Shown piece after piece: positions 36,784 to 45,999 of a stretch of DNA of 64,000 bases. Location: NCBI RefSeq assembly GCF_000424685.1, contig NZ_KE384225.1, positions 1 through 64,000 of the forward strand. Direction: 5' to 3'. A program made the translations under genes and the position numbers. This DNA comes from Methylococcus capsulatus str. Texas = ATCC 19069 (GTDB lineage: Bacteria > Pseudomonadota > Gammaproteobacteria > Methylococcales > Methylococcaceae). Each line of letters begins with the position of its first letter. Position 1 is the stretch's first letter. The notes beneath the pieces are model-generated. The model was not told the origin of the DNA, ran no database searches, and saw only the letters and a program-made list of their open reading frames with translations.

Positions 36784-38682
36784 ATGCCTCTCGTTCGACT
36801 CTCGGATGTCGGTATCGCCTTCGGCGTCAAACCCCTGCTCGAAGCTGCCCATTTTCAGGTCGATCCGGGCGAGCGGATCGGTATCATCGGCCGCAACGGC
36901 GAAGGTAAGTCGACTCTGCTGAAAGTCCTGGCGGGGCAGCTCACGCCCGACGGCGGCGAAGTCTGGCAGCAGCCCGGGCTGCGGATCGGCTTCCTCGAGC
37001 AGATGCCGGCGCTGCCGGCCTCCGCGACGATCTACGACGCCGTGGCCGATGGTCTGGGCGAGACCGGCCGGCGGATCGCCGAATACCACCACCTGTCCGA
37101 ACGGCTCGCGGACGGTGACACCTCTTGTCTGGACCGGCTCGGCGTCTTGCAGCAGGCGCTGGAAGCCGCAGATGGCTGGAGTCTGCGCCGGCGGGTGGAA
37201 TTCGTGCTCGGCCGTCTCGCTCTGCCGGGTGAAAAACCGGTCGAAGGGTTGTCCGGGGGCTGGCAACGCCGGGTCGCGCTGGCCCGCGCCCTGGTCATCG
37301 AGCCGGATCTGCTGCTCTTGGACGAGCCCACCAACCATCTCGACCTCGAAACCATCGTCTGGTTGGAGCAGCAGCTGCTCCAGTTCGCCGGCGCCGTCGT
37401 GCTCATCACCCATGACCGCGCCTTCCTGCAGCGGGTGGCCACCCGCATCGTCGATCTGGACCGCGGCAAGCTGACCTCCTGGCCCGGTGATTACCGGGAC
37501 TACCTGGCGAAGAAGGCGGCGGCGCTGGAGGAAGAAGAGAAGCGCAATGCCGAGTTCGACCGCAAGCTGGCGATCGAGGAGGCATGGATCCGCCAGGGCA
37601 TCAAGGCGAGGCGGACCCGCAACGAAGGCCGGGTGCGGGCGCTGAAGCGGATGCGCAGCGAGCGTGCAGAGCGCCGCTCGCGGCAGGGTATCGCCAGGCT
37701 CGAGCTGGAACAGGCCGAGCGCAGCGGTAAGCTGGTGTTCGAGATCGAACATCTCTCCATCGCCTTCGGTGGTGTGCCGGTGGTCAAGGATTTTTCCGCT
37801 CTGGTGCTGCGCGGCGACCGGGTGGGCCTCATCGGCCCGAACGGTGCCGGCAAGTCGACCCTGCTGAGGCTGCTGCTGGGGGAGCTGCAGCCCGATGCGG
37901 GAACGGTCAGGACCGGCACCCATCTCAAGGTCGCTTATTTCGATCAGTTGCGCGCCCAGCTCGATCCCGACCAGACCATCGTCGAGGCGGTAGGCGACGG
38001 CAAAGAATGGATCAGCCTGAATGGCCAGCAGATCCACGTCATGTCCTACCTCGGCAATTTCCTGTTTTCCCCGGAACGCGCCCGCACACCCGTGCGCAGT
38101 CTCTCCGGCGGGGAGAAGAACCGGGTGCTGCTGGCCCGCCTGTTCAGCCAGCCTTGTAACATCCTGGTGCTGGACGAGCCCACCAACGACCTCGACCTGG
38201 AAACACTGGAGCTGCTGGAAGAGCTGCTGGGTGAGTTCGAGGGCACGGTGCTCCTGGTCAGTCATGACCGGGCATTCGTGGACAACGTGGTGACCAGTGT
38301 CTGGGTGTTCGAAGGCGATGGCGTGGTCGCCGAATACGTCGGCGGTTATTCCGACTGGTTGGTCCAGCGTCCCTCCGGGGTCGAGCAGACGCCGGTGGCT
38401 CAGCCGGCTGCCGTCAGGCCGTCCGCGCCGAAGCCCGCCGGTTCGCGCACGCGCCTCAGCTACAAGGAGCAGCGGGAGCTCGAGAGTCTTCCAGCGGCGA
38501 TCGAAAACTGGGAAAGCCGGCAGGCGGAGCTGACGGCCCGGGTGAACGAGCCGGATTTCTATCGCCGCGATGCCGCTGAAATCAAACGGGTTCTGCAGGA
38601 GCTGGAGACCCTGCAGGCATCCTTGGAGGAAGGGTATCGGCGCTGGGAGGCGCTGGAAGCGCGGGCGGCGGAAGCGTCGTGA
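36784..38682 (+). CDS. uup: ABC-F family ATPase, Uup type
   Basis: Soluble, tandem-ATPase protein acting on ribosomes or nucleic acids. The 632-residue product has two nucleotide-binding domains: Walker A GRNGEGKST and GPNGAGKST, signatures LSGGWQRRVALARAL and LSGGEKNRVLLARL, and Walker B LLLDEPTNHLD and LVLDEPTNDLD. The interdomain linker is charged and helical (EEEEKRNAEFDRKLA). A C-terminal coiled coil (about 560-632) as in Uup marks the subgroup. There are no membrane segments. Confidence 0.9.
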   Translation: MPLVRLSDVGIAFGVKPLLEAAHFQVDPGERIGIIGRNGEGKSTLLKVLAGQLTPDGGEVWQQPGLRIGFLEQMPALPASATIYDAVADGLGETGRRIAEYHHLSERLADGDTSCLDRLGVLQQALEAADGWSLRRRVEFVLGRLALPGEKPVEGLSGGWQRRVALARALVIEPDLLLLDEPTNHLDLETIVWLEQQLLQFAGAVVLITHDRAFLQRVATRIVDLDRGKLTSWPGDYRDYLAKKAAALEEEEKRNAEFDRKLAIEEAWIRQGIKARRTRNEGRVRALKRMRSERAERRSRQGIARLELEQAERSGKLVFEIEHLSIAFGGVPVVKDFSALVLRGDRVGLIGPNGAGKSTLLRLLLGELQPDAGTVRTGTHLKVAYFDQLRAQLDPDQTIVEAVGDGKEWISLNGQQIHVMSYLGNFLFSPERARTPVRSLSGGEKNRVLLARLFSQPCNILVLDEPTNDLDLETLELLEELLGEFEGTVLLVSHDRAFVDNVVTSVWVFEGDGVVAEYVGGYSDWLVQRPSGVEQTPVAQPAAVRPSAPKPAGSRTRLSYKEQRELESLPAAIENWESRQAELTARVNEPDFYRRDAAEIKRVLQELETLQASLEEGYRRWEALEARAAEAS

Positions 38683-38689
38683 GTCCGCC

Positions 38690-39667
38690 TCAGAGGAGGT
38701 GGCTCACCATGGCGCGCTCCTCCAGAAGTTCCACCTCGGTGAGCCGCAGCCGTTCGCGGCTGAAGGTATCGAGCGGCAGGTCCTGCACGATCCGGAAACG
38801 GCCGTTTTCGATGGTGACCGGGAAAGAGAACATCAGTCCTTCGGCGATTCCGTAGCTGCCGTCGCTGCTGACGGTCATGCTGACCCAGTCGTCTTTCGGC
38901 GTTCCCAGAAACCAGCTCCGCATGTGGTCCAGCGCCGCGTTGGCTGCCGACGCAGCACTGGATTTGCCCCGGATCGCTATGACCGATGCCCCCCGCTGCT
39001 GCACCGTGGGGATGAATGTTTCCACGTACCAGGCTGGATCCACCAGGGACAGCGCCGGTTTGCCCTTGACCCGGGCGTGATGGAGATCGGGGTATTGGGT
39101 GGGCGAGTGATTTCCCCAGATGACGACCCGGGAGATTTCCGCGACGTTGCAGCCGCAATGTCTGGCCAGCAGGCTGGTGGCCCGGTTGTGGTCGAGCCGG
39201 GTCATGGCGGAGAAGCATCCCGGGGCGAGGTCCGGCGCGTTGCGCTGCGCGATCAGGGCATTGGTATTGGCCGGGTTGCCCACGACCAGAATCTTCACCC
39301 GGCGGCTGGCCGATTCGTTCAGCGCGCGCCCCTGGGCCGAAAAGATGTCCGCATTCACCTGCAGCAGGTCCCGTCTTTCCATGCCGGGGCCGCGCGGTGT
39401 GGCGCCGAGCATGAAGACGGCCTCGGCGCCGTCGAAAACCTCGGCGGGATCACTGGACACCTCGATTTCTTGAAGGAGCGGCGAGGCGCAGTCGTCCAGC
39501 TCCATGGCCACGCCCTCCAGGACACGCTCGGCCGAGGGAACGTCGAGCAGTTTCAGGATGACCGGCTGATGCGGCCCGAACAGATCGCCCACGGCGATCC
39601 GGAACAGCAGGGAATAGGCGATCTGTCCCGCGGCTCCCGTGACCGCGACGTGCACCGGCGTTTTCAT
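38690..39667 (-). CDS. mdh: Malate dehydrogenase, NAD-dependent
   Basis: Oxidises malate to oxaloacetate. The 325-residue protein has [18 protein letters not shown] (NAD site), a Arg-rich catalytic loop ([15 protein letters not shown]), [10 protein letters not shown], and [13 protein letters not shown] with the catalytic His. The length and motifs fit the cytosolic 'type 2' bacterial class. It converges on the ABC-F gene with a seven-base gap. Confidence 0.92.
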   Translation of the reverse strand: MKTPVHVAVTGAAGQIAYSLLFRIAVGDLFGPHQPVILKLLDVPSAERVLEGVAMELDDCASPLLQEIEVSSDPAEVFDGAEAVFMLGATPRGPGMERRDLLQVNADIFSAQGRALNESASRRVKILVVGNPANTNALIAQRNAPDLAPGCFSAMTRLDHNRATSLLARHCGCNVAEISRVVIWGNHSPTQYPDLHHARVKGKPALSLVDPAWYVETFIPTVQQRGASVIAIRGKSSAASAANAALDHMRSWFLGTPKDDWVSMTVSSDGSYGIAEGLMFSFPVTIENGRFRIVQDLPLDTFSRERLRLTEVELLEERAMVSHLL

Positions 39668-39878
39668 TCCATCACCTTCCGAATTCTGTACTTAGGGGGC
39701 CGCCCTCATTCAATGTCGCCCTGCTGCACGGGTAGCCGATGCGGATCGGACACTCGGGATGGATGTCCGGCGAAGGCACAGGCACCGCCAAGGTTCACGC
39801 GGTGGCCGGCTATTGGAAGGCATTCCGCCTTGAAAATCAATATTCCCGGCGCATGTTTCGCCGCCGCGCCGGAATGGC

Positions 39879-40085
39879 TCAGGCGACCGTGTATCCCTGG
39901 CCGGCAATCGCCTTGCGGATGGCATCGGGATCGATCCGGTCTGGATCGTATTCGACATCGACACGGTTTTCCTTGTGCGAGGCCGTGACCGAGGTGACGC
40001 CGGCTAGCGCGGCCACGGTCTTGACGACGGTGTTTTCGCAGCCGCCGCATTTCATGCCCGTAACTTGAAGCTGGATGGTAGCCAT
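39879..40085 (-). CDS. Heavy-metal-associated domain protein, CopZ-like
   Basis: A 68-residue single HMA domain with the metal-binding GMKCGGCEN and the fold's usual ending (AIAGQGYTVA). Proteins like this carry Cu(I) to P-type ATPases; mercury-binding relatives differ little. No ATPase or regulator is nearby, so the metal is not proven. GGAGACC lies before the ATG. Confidence 0.85.
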   Translation of the reverse strand: MATIQLQVTGMKCGGCENTVVKTVAALAGVTSVTASHKENRVDVEYDPDRIDPDAIRKAIAGQGYTVA

Positions 40086-40139
40086 GGTGGTCTCCGTGCG
40101 AGATGAGAGGGATGGCCGGGTCGTCCCGGAATTCCGCGA

Positions 40140-41114
40140 TTATATCCGATGCACCCCGCGGGAGCGTGCGGGCGTCTTCCGAACCGTCGCTGCGAGCCCT
40201 TCCTCCAGCCCGTAGGCCGGCTGCCAGGCGAGGCGGCTGCGCAGAAGAGAGTCGTCGACGGCGAGATCGCCCAGCAGACGGCCGATTTCGGCGCGCTTCC
40301 CGGTCAGTGCGCCGGTCACCCGCAGCAGAGCCGGCGGAATGGACAGCAGCCTGGGTTTGCGGTGCATTGCCCGGGCGATGCTCCGGACCAGTTCCGCCGT
40401 GGAAAGGGGCGGGCCGTCGCTGATCAGGAAGGTCTGGCCGATGGCATCGGCCCTCAGCAGGCTGGTGGCGACCGCATCGGCCAGGTTGCCGACGTAGACC
40501 AGGCTGCGGCGGTTCTGCACGGCGCCGAAGGGCAGCGGAACGCCGCGCCGCACCGCTTCGACCAGCCGCCCGAAATTGGCCCGGACGCCGGGACCATAGA
40601 CCAGCGGCGGCCGGAACACCGTCACGCCCAGCCCGGTTTCTGCCGCGATTTCGGCGAGCGCCCGTTCGGCCTCCCATTTGGAGATCCCGTAAGCGTCTTC
40701 CGGCGCCGGTGCCATGGTTTCGGTGAAGGGAGCCCCGCTCGGGCTGGTTTCGCCATGGACCTTGACGGAGCTGAGGTAGACGAGATGTCTGACGCCGGTG
40801 CGCGCGGCGGCCCGGGCGAGGCGCTCCGTGCCGAGCACGTTGACTTGGCGGAACCGGCTCAGGGGGGCGGGACCGGTTTCGCGCATGACATGGACCCGGG
40901 CGGCGAGATGGATCACCGCGTCGACGCCCTCGAGCAGGCCATCCCAATCGGTGTCCGGTCCGATGTCGCCGACGACCCGCATCTCGGCGATACTCGTCGG
41001 CAGCGCTGCGCCTTCACGCCGGACCGCGGCGGTGACCCAATGTCCCTGGTCGACGAGCAGGGCCGTCAGGTGGCGTCCGACGAAGCCGTTGGCGCCCGTG
41101 ACCAGAATTCTCAT
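40140..41114 (-). CDS. NAD-dependent sugar epimerase/dehydratase
   Basis: The 324-residue extended short-chain dehydrogenase has TGANGFVGRHLTALL (NAD site), AVIHLAARVHVM and YGISKWEAE (Tyr-x3-Lys). It is close to UDP-sugar 4-epimerases such as WbpV-type enzymes of O-antigen synthesis; which sugar it acts on cannot be read. Its ATG overlaps the stop of the upstream glycosyltransferase (ATGA), so the two are made together. Confidence 0.85.
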   Translation of the reverse strand: MRILVTGANGFVGRHLTALLVDQGHWVTAAVRREGAALPTSIAEMRVVGDIGPDTDWDGLLEGVDAVIHLAARVHVMRETGPAPLSRFRQVNVLGTERLARAAARTGVRHLVYLSSVKVHGETSPSGAPFTETMAPAPEDAYGISKWEAERALAEIAAETGLGVTVFRPPLVYGPGVRANFGRLVEAVRRGVPLPFGAVQNRRSLVYVGNLADAVATSLLRADAIGQTFLISDGPPLSTAELVRSIARAMHRKPRLLSIPPALLRVTGALTGKRAEIGRLLGDLAVDDSLLRSRLAWQPAYGLEEGLAATVRKTPARSRGVHRI

Positions 41115-42241
41115 CGTGCCAGCATCTCGTGGTACAGGGACAGCGTCTGGGTCACGACGCTCTCCAGGGAAAATTCTTCTTCCGCCCGGGCCCTGCCGCG
41201 TGTGCCCATTACGCGGCGCGTTGCCGGGTCGGCGATGAGGCGGCTGAGGGCGGCGGCGAGCGCCGCCGGATCGCCGCGTGGAACCAGCAGTCCGTTGTAC
41301 TCGTGGCGGACCGCCTCCCGGCAGCCGGGCACGTCGGTGGTGACGATGGCCCGCGTGCAGGCGGCGGCTTCGAGCAGGGATACCGGGAGTCCTTCCCGGT
41401 AGGACGGCAGGCAGACGATGTTGCACTGCGCGAGCACTTGCGGCATGTCGCTCCGAAATCCCCAATACTCGACCACGCCCGACCGTTCCCACTCCCGTAA
41501 CTGCGCTTCCGCTATGGCCGAAGGGTTTTCTGCGTCGCGCTGACCCACCAGGGCGAAGCGGGCCCGTATCCCTGCCTCGCGCAGCCGCCGGGCGGCTTCC
41601 ACGAATTCGCCCACGCCCTTGTCCCACAGCATCCGGGCCGGCAGCACCACGAGCGGCGGACCTTCCGGCTCGGGGCTCGGCGTGAATTTCGCCAAATCCA
41701 CGCCCGAGCCGCGGATCAGGCGAATGCGTTCGGGTTCGACCACGCCGTCGTCAGTGAGCTGACGCAGGTCGTCGGGATTTTCCACGATGGTCCGGCAGAC
41801 CGGGGCATTCAGCAGGCCCCGGAAGGCGGCCTCGACCAGCGGGCGCAGGAGCCTCGCGCTCGGGCGGTCCGAAGTGAACAGGAAGCCGAGGCCGGTCAGC
41901 GCATTGACCACGGCGCGCCGGCCGGTCAGGCGCGCGGCGAGCGAGCCATAGATCACCGGCTTCATGGCGACATGGTGGACGATGTCCGGACGCTCGCGCC
42001 GGTACAATCCCACCAGGTCCGCGATCAGCCGGGCTTCGGTCAAAGGATTCCTGCTGCGCCGCGACAGCTGCAGCGGGATCAGGCGGAGTCCGGCGGATTC
42101 GATGATGTGTCCGTGCTCGGCGACGCGGGTCGCCACGCTCACTTCGAAGCCGGCTCGTTTGGCCGCGACCGCCAGCGACAGGCGATGCAGGCAGAAGAAC
42201 CAGTCCTCGGTGACGACGAACAGGAGGTGCGGCTGGGGCAT
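41111..42241 (-). CDS. Glycosyltransferase, GT4 family
   Basis: The 376-residue GT-B enzyme has HRLSLAVAAKRAGFEVSVAT at the N-terminus, VVLPARMLWDKGVGEFVEAA starting the C-terminal domain, and the donor-site SYREGLPVSLLEAAACTRAI (E-x7-E). It resembles the enzymes that initiate or extend O-antigen with a nucleotide-activated sugar. It forms a two-gene unit with the epimerase and is divergent from the O-acyltransferase gene. Confidence 0.87.
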   Translation of the reverse strand: MPQPHLLFVVTEDWFFCLHRLSLAVAAKRAGFEVSVATRVAEHGHIIESAGLRLIPLQLSRRSRNPLTEARLIADLVGLYRRERPDIVHHVAMKPVIYGSLAARLTGRRAVVNALTGLGFLFTSDRPSARLLRPLVEAAFRGLLNAPVCRTIVENPDDLRQLTDDGVVEPERIRLIRGSGVDLAKFTPSPEPEGPPLVVLPARMLWDKGVGEFVEAARRLREAGIRARFALVGQRDAENPSAIAEAQLREWERSGVVEYWGFRSDMPQVLAQCNIVCLPSYREGLPVSLLEAAACTRAIVTTDVPGCREAVRHEYNGLLVPRGDPAALAAALSRLIADPATRRVMGTRGRARAEEEFSLESVVTQTLSLYHEMLAR

Positions 42242-42488
42242 GGGAATGCGCTTTCAGAATATTCGATGAAGACGCCAGGCACGGCGGGCCGAACGCCGCG
42301 AATGAAGGCCGGTGCGATTCTACACGGCAAAACCACCGTTGTGGGATGTAAGCCCGAATGTGCCGCTTTCCCCCGTTTGATTTGCGTCCGTCAGCCGGGT
42401 ATCGCTAGAATTCATCCTCCTCGTCCCGCCAGCATAGAAACCGATTCGGGCAGCTGCGCCGGCAAAACCATTTATCGGCAATGATCTC

Positions 42489-44045
42489 ATGCTGTTCAAT
42501 TCCTACGGATTCATTCTTGGATATCTGCCCCTCGTGTGGGGCGGTTTTTTCCTTGTCGCAAGACACAGCCGTAAGCTGGCCGCTTTGTGGCTCGCCGCGG
42601 CATCGCTGTTCTTTTATGGCTGGTGGAATGTCAAATTCGTTCCGCTGCTGCTCGCGTCGATCGCATTCAATTACGCAACGGGCTATGCCATCGGGCATGC
42701 GCGCGATCCCAGGACGGCGAGGTATCTGCTGGCCGCCGGTATCCTCGCGGACTTGATGCTGCTTGGCGTATTCAAGTACGCCAATTTCTTTATCGACAGC
42801 ATCAACGATCTTTTTGGTCTGAACATCGAGCTGGCAAAGATTGTCCTGCCCCTAGGAATATCATTTTTTACGTTCACTCAGATTGCTTATCTCGTCGATG
42901 TATTTCGCGGTATCGCCAAAGAGTATGATTTCATCCACTATGTACTGTTCGTAACCTATTTTCCCCATCTCATCGCGGGGCCCATATTGCATCACAAACA
43001 GATGATGCCGCAGTTCGCATCGGCCTCCATCTATCGGCCGCAGTATTCGAACGTTGGGATAGGGCTGACCCTGTTCACGATCGGTCTGGCCAAGAAAGTC
43101 CTGCTGGCCGACTCCTTCGGGGAGTATGCCGACCCCGTATTCGCCGCGGCAAAGGACGGCTTCGAGCCGAAATTCATCATGGCCTGGACCGGGGCGTTGG
43201 CTTACACGTTCCAGTTGTATTTCGATTTTTCAGGATATTCCGACATGGCGGTTGGTCTGTCGCGGATGTTCGGCGTCCAGCTCCCCCTGAATTTCAATTC
43301 GCCCTACAAGGCCTGGAACGTCATCGAGTTCTGGCGGCGCTGGCACATGACATTGTCGGCCTTTCTGCGGGATTATTTGTACATTCCGCTGGGAGGCAAC
43401 CGTCTGGGACCGGCGAGACGCCATGTGAACCTGATGATCACGATGCTGCTGGGCGGATTGTGGCACGGCGCCAATTGGACGTTCGTCGTCTGGGGCGGAT
43501 TACATGGCTCGTTCCTGGTCGTGAATCATGCCTGGCACGCGCTGCGCAGGAGGTTCGGATTTCCCCCGGGCGAGCCGGTCGGGATGGCAAGGGTGGCAGG
43601 AGTTCTGGTCACGTTTTTCTGCGTGGTCATCGCGTGGGTCATGTTCCGAGCGGACTCCCTGACTTCCGGCCTTCTCGTAGCCAAGGGCTGCGTGGGTTTG
43701 TCCGGACTGGCAGTATCGCAAAAGCTGGAGGGCATTGGAGAGATATTGCGGAGCCACGGGGTGAATACCGCAAACGGGCTCGTATTCACGGGCTGGTTCG
43801 AAGGCAATGCCGCGCTGAATCTTCTGGGGGGCGTGAAAATCACTTTGCTGGCGCTTACCGGATTTCTGCTGATTTGGGGGTTTCCCAACAGTCAGACTTT
43901 GATACTGCCCGAGTGCAGGAAAGACCATCGTGTTCTATCCCATCCGCGCTTCACGTTCTGGCTCGCACTCGCTTCCGGTTGCATGGCGGCCGTGGCACTG
44001 TCCAGCATCAGCAAAATAAGCGCCTTCTTGTATTACCAATTCTGA
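42489..44045 (+). CDS. MBOAT-family membrane O-acyltransferase (AlgI-like)
   Basis: The 518-residue polytopic protein moves acyl (usually acetyl) groups across the inner membrane for polysaccharide modification. It has the start LFNSYGFILGYLPLVWGG, SFFTFTQIAYLVDVFRG, YFDFSGYSDMAVGLSRMFG, and GLWHGANWTFVVWGGLHG with the catalytic His. The next gene, six bases downstream, is the SGNH partner. The polymer acetylated is not alginate, as no alginate genes are here. Confidence 0.9.
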   Translation: MLFNSYGFILGYLPLVWGGFFLVARHSRKLAALWLAAASLFFYGWWNVKFVPLLLASIAFNYATGYAIGHARDPRTARYLLAAGILADLMLLGVFKYANFFIDSINDLFGLNIELAKIVLPLGISFFTFTQIAYLVDVFRGIAKEYDFIHYVLFVTYFPHLIAGPILHHKQMMPQFASASIYRPQYSNVGIGLTLFTIGLAKKVLLADSFGEYADPVFAAAKDGFEPKFIMAWTGALAYTFQLYFDFSGYSDMAVGLSRMFGVQLPLNFNSPYKAWNVIEFWRRWHMTLSAFLRDYLYIPLGGNRLGPARRHVNLMITMLLGGLWHGANWTFVVWGGLHGSFLVVNHAWHALRRRFGFPPGEPVGMARVAGVLVTFFCVVIAWVMFRADSLTSGLLVAKGCVGLSGLAVSQKLEGIGEILRSHGVNTANGLVFTGWFEGNAALNLLGGVKITLLALTGFLLIWGFPNSQTLILPECRKDHRVLSHPRFTFWLALASGCMAAVALSSISKISAFLYYQF

Positions 44046-44051
44046 TCGTCG

Positions 44052-45098
44052 ATGTCATACGATAAACGCTATTTGCTGCGCTTTTTCGGCGCAACGGCGG
44101 CGGGGCTGCTCGTCATCTTCGGTGCCGGATTCTATGCCGAGCCATTGAGCGGTGACCTGACGCGCGTCGGCGGATGGACGGAGCGTGAATTCGGCTGGAC
44201 GGAGCCGCTGCCGGAAATGCCCATCGATGGCAATTTTCCGGACATGAAAGCAGCCGGAATCCTGGTGCTGGGCGATTCGTTCTCGCTAGCCAACATCTGG
44301 CAGACCATGGTCGGGCGGGAGCGGGGTTTGAACGTTGCATCGCACAACTATGAGCAATTCGTCTGCATCGAGCAGTGGCTGGAAATGCTGGAGTCGAACG
44401 GCGTTCTGGCCGGCAGGACGGTCATCGTGGAGAGCCTGGAGCGTTTCTTTCCCAGCCGTTTCGGGAATATCGGAACCTGCCGCAAATCGAAGTCCCGAGA
44501 CAAATCGGCGGTGAAGCCGTTCGAGGCTTTTACTCATGGCGAGATTCCAACCTCCAGGAGAACAGGGGGAGAAATCCCTACCGACGTCGTGTACTTGCTC
44601 AAAGTGCTCAAGAACGCTGTTTTGGAGGCATTGCTGGGCAGTGACGCCACGATCCATGGCGTGGCAGTCAACGCGCCGCTGACGTCCCGCGATCTTTTTT
44701 CCAACCGTCGTTCGGACCGGATTCTTTATTACTACGAAGACGATGCGGAGGGCAGCTGGAGCGATGAGCAGATCGGCAAAGCCGTCTACTCTATATCAGC
44801 CATCCAGCGCCGTATCGAGGCGGCGGAGGGGCGGTTTATTTTCGTGCTGGTGCCAAACAAGTCGAGTGTCTACGCCCGTTTCATCGTCGGCAGACCGGAT
44901 GCGGACCGGTATACCACCGTGATCCGGAGGCTGGGTGATGCGGGAGTGGCCACAGTCGATATGTTGGCGCCGTTCCGTGGGCATGCGGAAAAAGAAGTCG
45001 ATTTCTATCTGCCGGACGATACCCATGTCAGTACGAAAGGGTATCGGGTCCTGGGCGAAGTCATCTCGGGAGAGATGAAAAAGATGGCGGCGCGGTGA
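44052..45098 (+). CDS. SGNH-hydrolase-like acetyltransferase partner (AlgJ/AlgX type)
   Basis: The 348-residue protein has an N-terminal membrane anchor (FFGATAAGLLVIFGAGFYA) and a periplasmic SGNH fold: LVLGDSFSLANIW carries the nucleophile Ser, and YLPDDTHVSTKGYRVLGE gives the Asp-x-x-His pair. Such proteins accept acetyl groups from the MBOAT protein and transfer them to polysaccharide. Its coupling to the MBOAT gene makes this role likely. I see no carbohydrate-binding domain as in AlgX. Confidence 0.8.
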   Translation: MSYDKRYLLRFFGATAAGLLVIFGAGFYAEPLSGDLTRVGGWTEREFGWTEPLPEMPIDGNFPDMKAAGILVLGDSFSLANIWQTMVGRERGLNVASHNYEQFVCIEQWLEMLESNGVLAGRTVIVESLERFFPSRFGNIGTCRKSKSRDKSAVKPFEAFTHGEIPTSRRTGGEIPTDVVYLLKVLKNAVLEALLGSDATIHGVAVNAPLTSRDLFSNRRSDRILYYYEDDAEGSWSDEQIGKAVYSISAIQRRIEAAEGRFIFVLVPNKSSVYARFIVGRPDADRYTTVIRRLGDAGVATVDMLAPFRGHAEKEVDFYLPDDTHVSTKGYRVLGEVISGEMKKMAAR

Positions 45099-45129
45099 CC
45101 GTGTCCGCAGCTTTTTGCCGCCGGAGTCG

Positions 45130-45530
45130 GATGGTGTCGCGGGCGCGACGGTCCAGAAGGGGTGTGTACGCAGGTCTTCCAATGCCGATCTCAGCGGGGG
45201 GCACGCCGCAGTTTTCGTTGGCGTCGGTCGCAATCGCCCCAGGATCCCGTGCCTGCCCCGGTCACGGAGATGGGTGTGTCGATGAAGGGCGCATCGATCG
45301 CACCGGGAATTTTCGTGCGTGAAGATTCGCGTGCCGTTGACGACGACCCCGGGGACGAAATGGCGGAGCAAGGCGATCGTCCGCGGCGAGTCGAAGGAAT
45401 CGACCGGGATCACCCGGTCTTCGGGGCATCGGCGCGTCGTCGAGGCGGTGGGCCGAAATGAGCGCCCGGATCCCTTGGGCGGAAAACCACGCCAGAAACT
45501 TGATGCAGACGCGGCATGGTCCATCGCTTT
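45130..45530 (-). pseudogene. Formyltransferase-family gene remnant
   Basis: Pieces in three minus-strand frames read together as a formyltransferase core: FSAQGIRALISAHRLDD, then after a shift EDRVIPVDSFDSPRTIALLR and VPGVVVNGTRIF, then KIPGAIDAPFIDT and, after another shift, RDRGRHGI. The intact family reads about VVVNGTRI...IPGAFINTHAGITPRYRGVHGG. At least three frameshifts are needed and no start is evident, so it is dead. It may have formylated an amino sugar of the polysaccharide made here. Boundaries are approximate. Confidence 0.5.
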
Positions 45531-45599
45531 GGGGGGCGAAGGCGCGGTCCAGGCAGGAGAGCTTTTTTTTGGAAAAGGGATGCAGAAACCGGCTCGATG

Positions 45600-45999
45600 G
45601 GAAGTCACAATGCCGCGTGGCGATGGCCGCTTCCATCGCATGGGTATGGTGTCCAGATATGCCGGAATAGGACTCGAAAAACCGGAGCACTCGTCGCAGG
45701 CGGTTTCGGCCGGAACCACCGGTGGCCCGGTGAATCCAGCCCGCTTCATTGCCCGGCAGGATTTGATTCCCGACTCACGAAGGTATGGCTGGCGGTTTTC
45801 CTGGCCCGCAGGGGTGGCGATCTGCCCCATCGGTTCCCGGGCGAAGTGATGGCGGGGTCCAGTATGTCGGCGGTTTCCAGATTGCGGTGAGGGCATGGCG
45901 CTTGCCGGTGGTGTTTCGCCAGGGATGATGGCGGCCGATCTGGCTGAGGTTTGCGACACTCGGAGAGCCCGGCTCGCGTGAATCCGCCGTGGTCCGGGT
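45600..45999. other. Region with no supported gene
   Basis: Open frames on both strands are high-GC shadows with no motif. The sequence may be the decayed 5' part of the formyltransferase-like remnant next to it, but I cannot align it. Confidence 0.4.
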
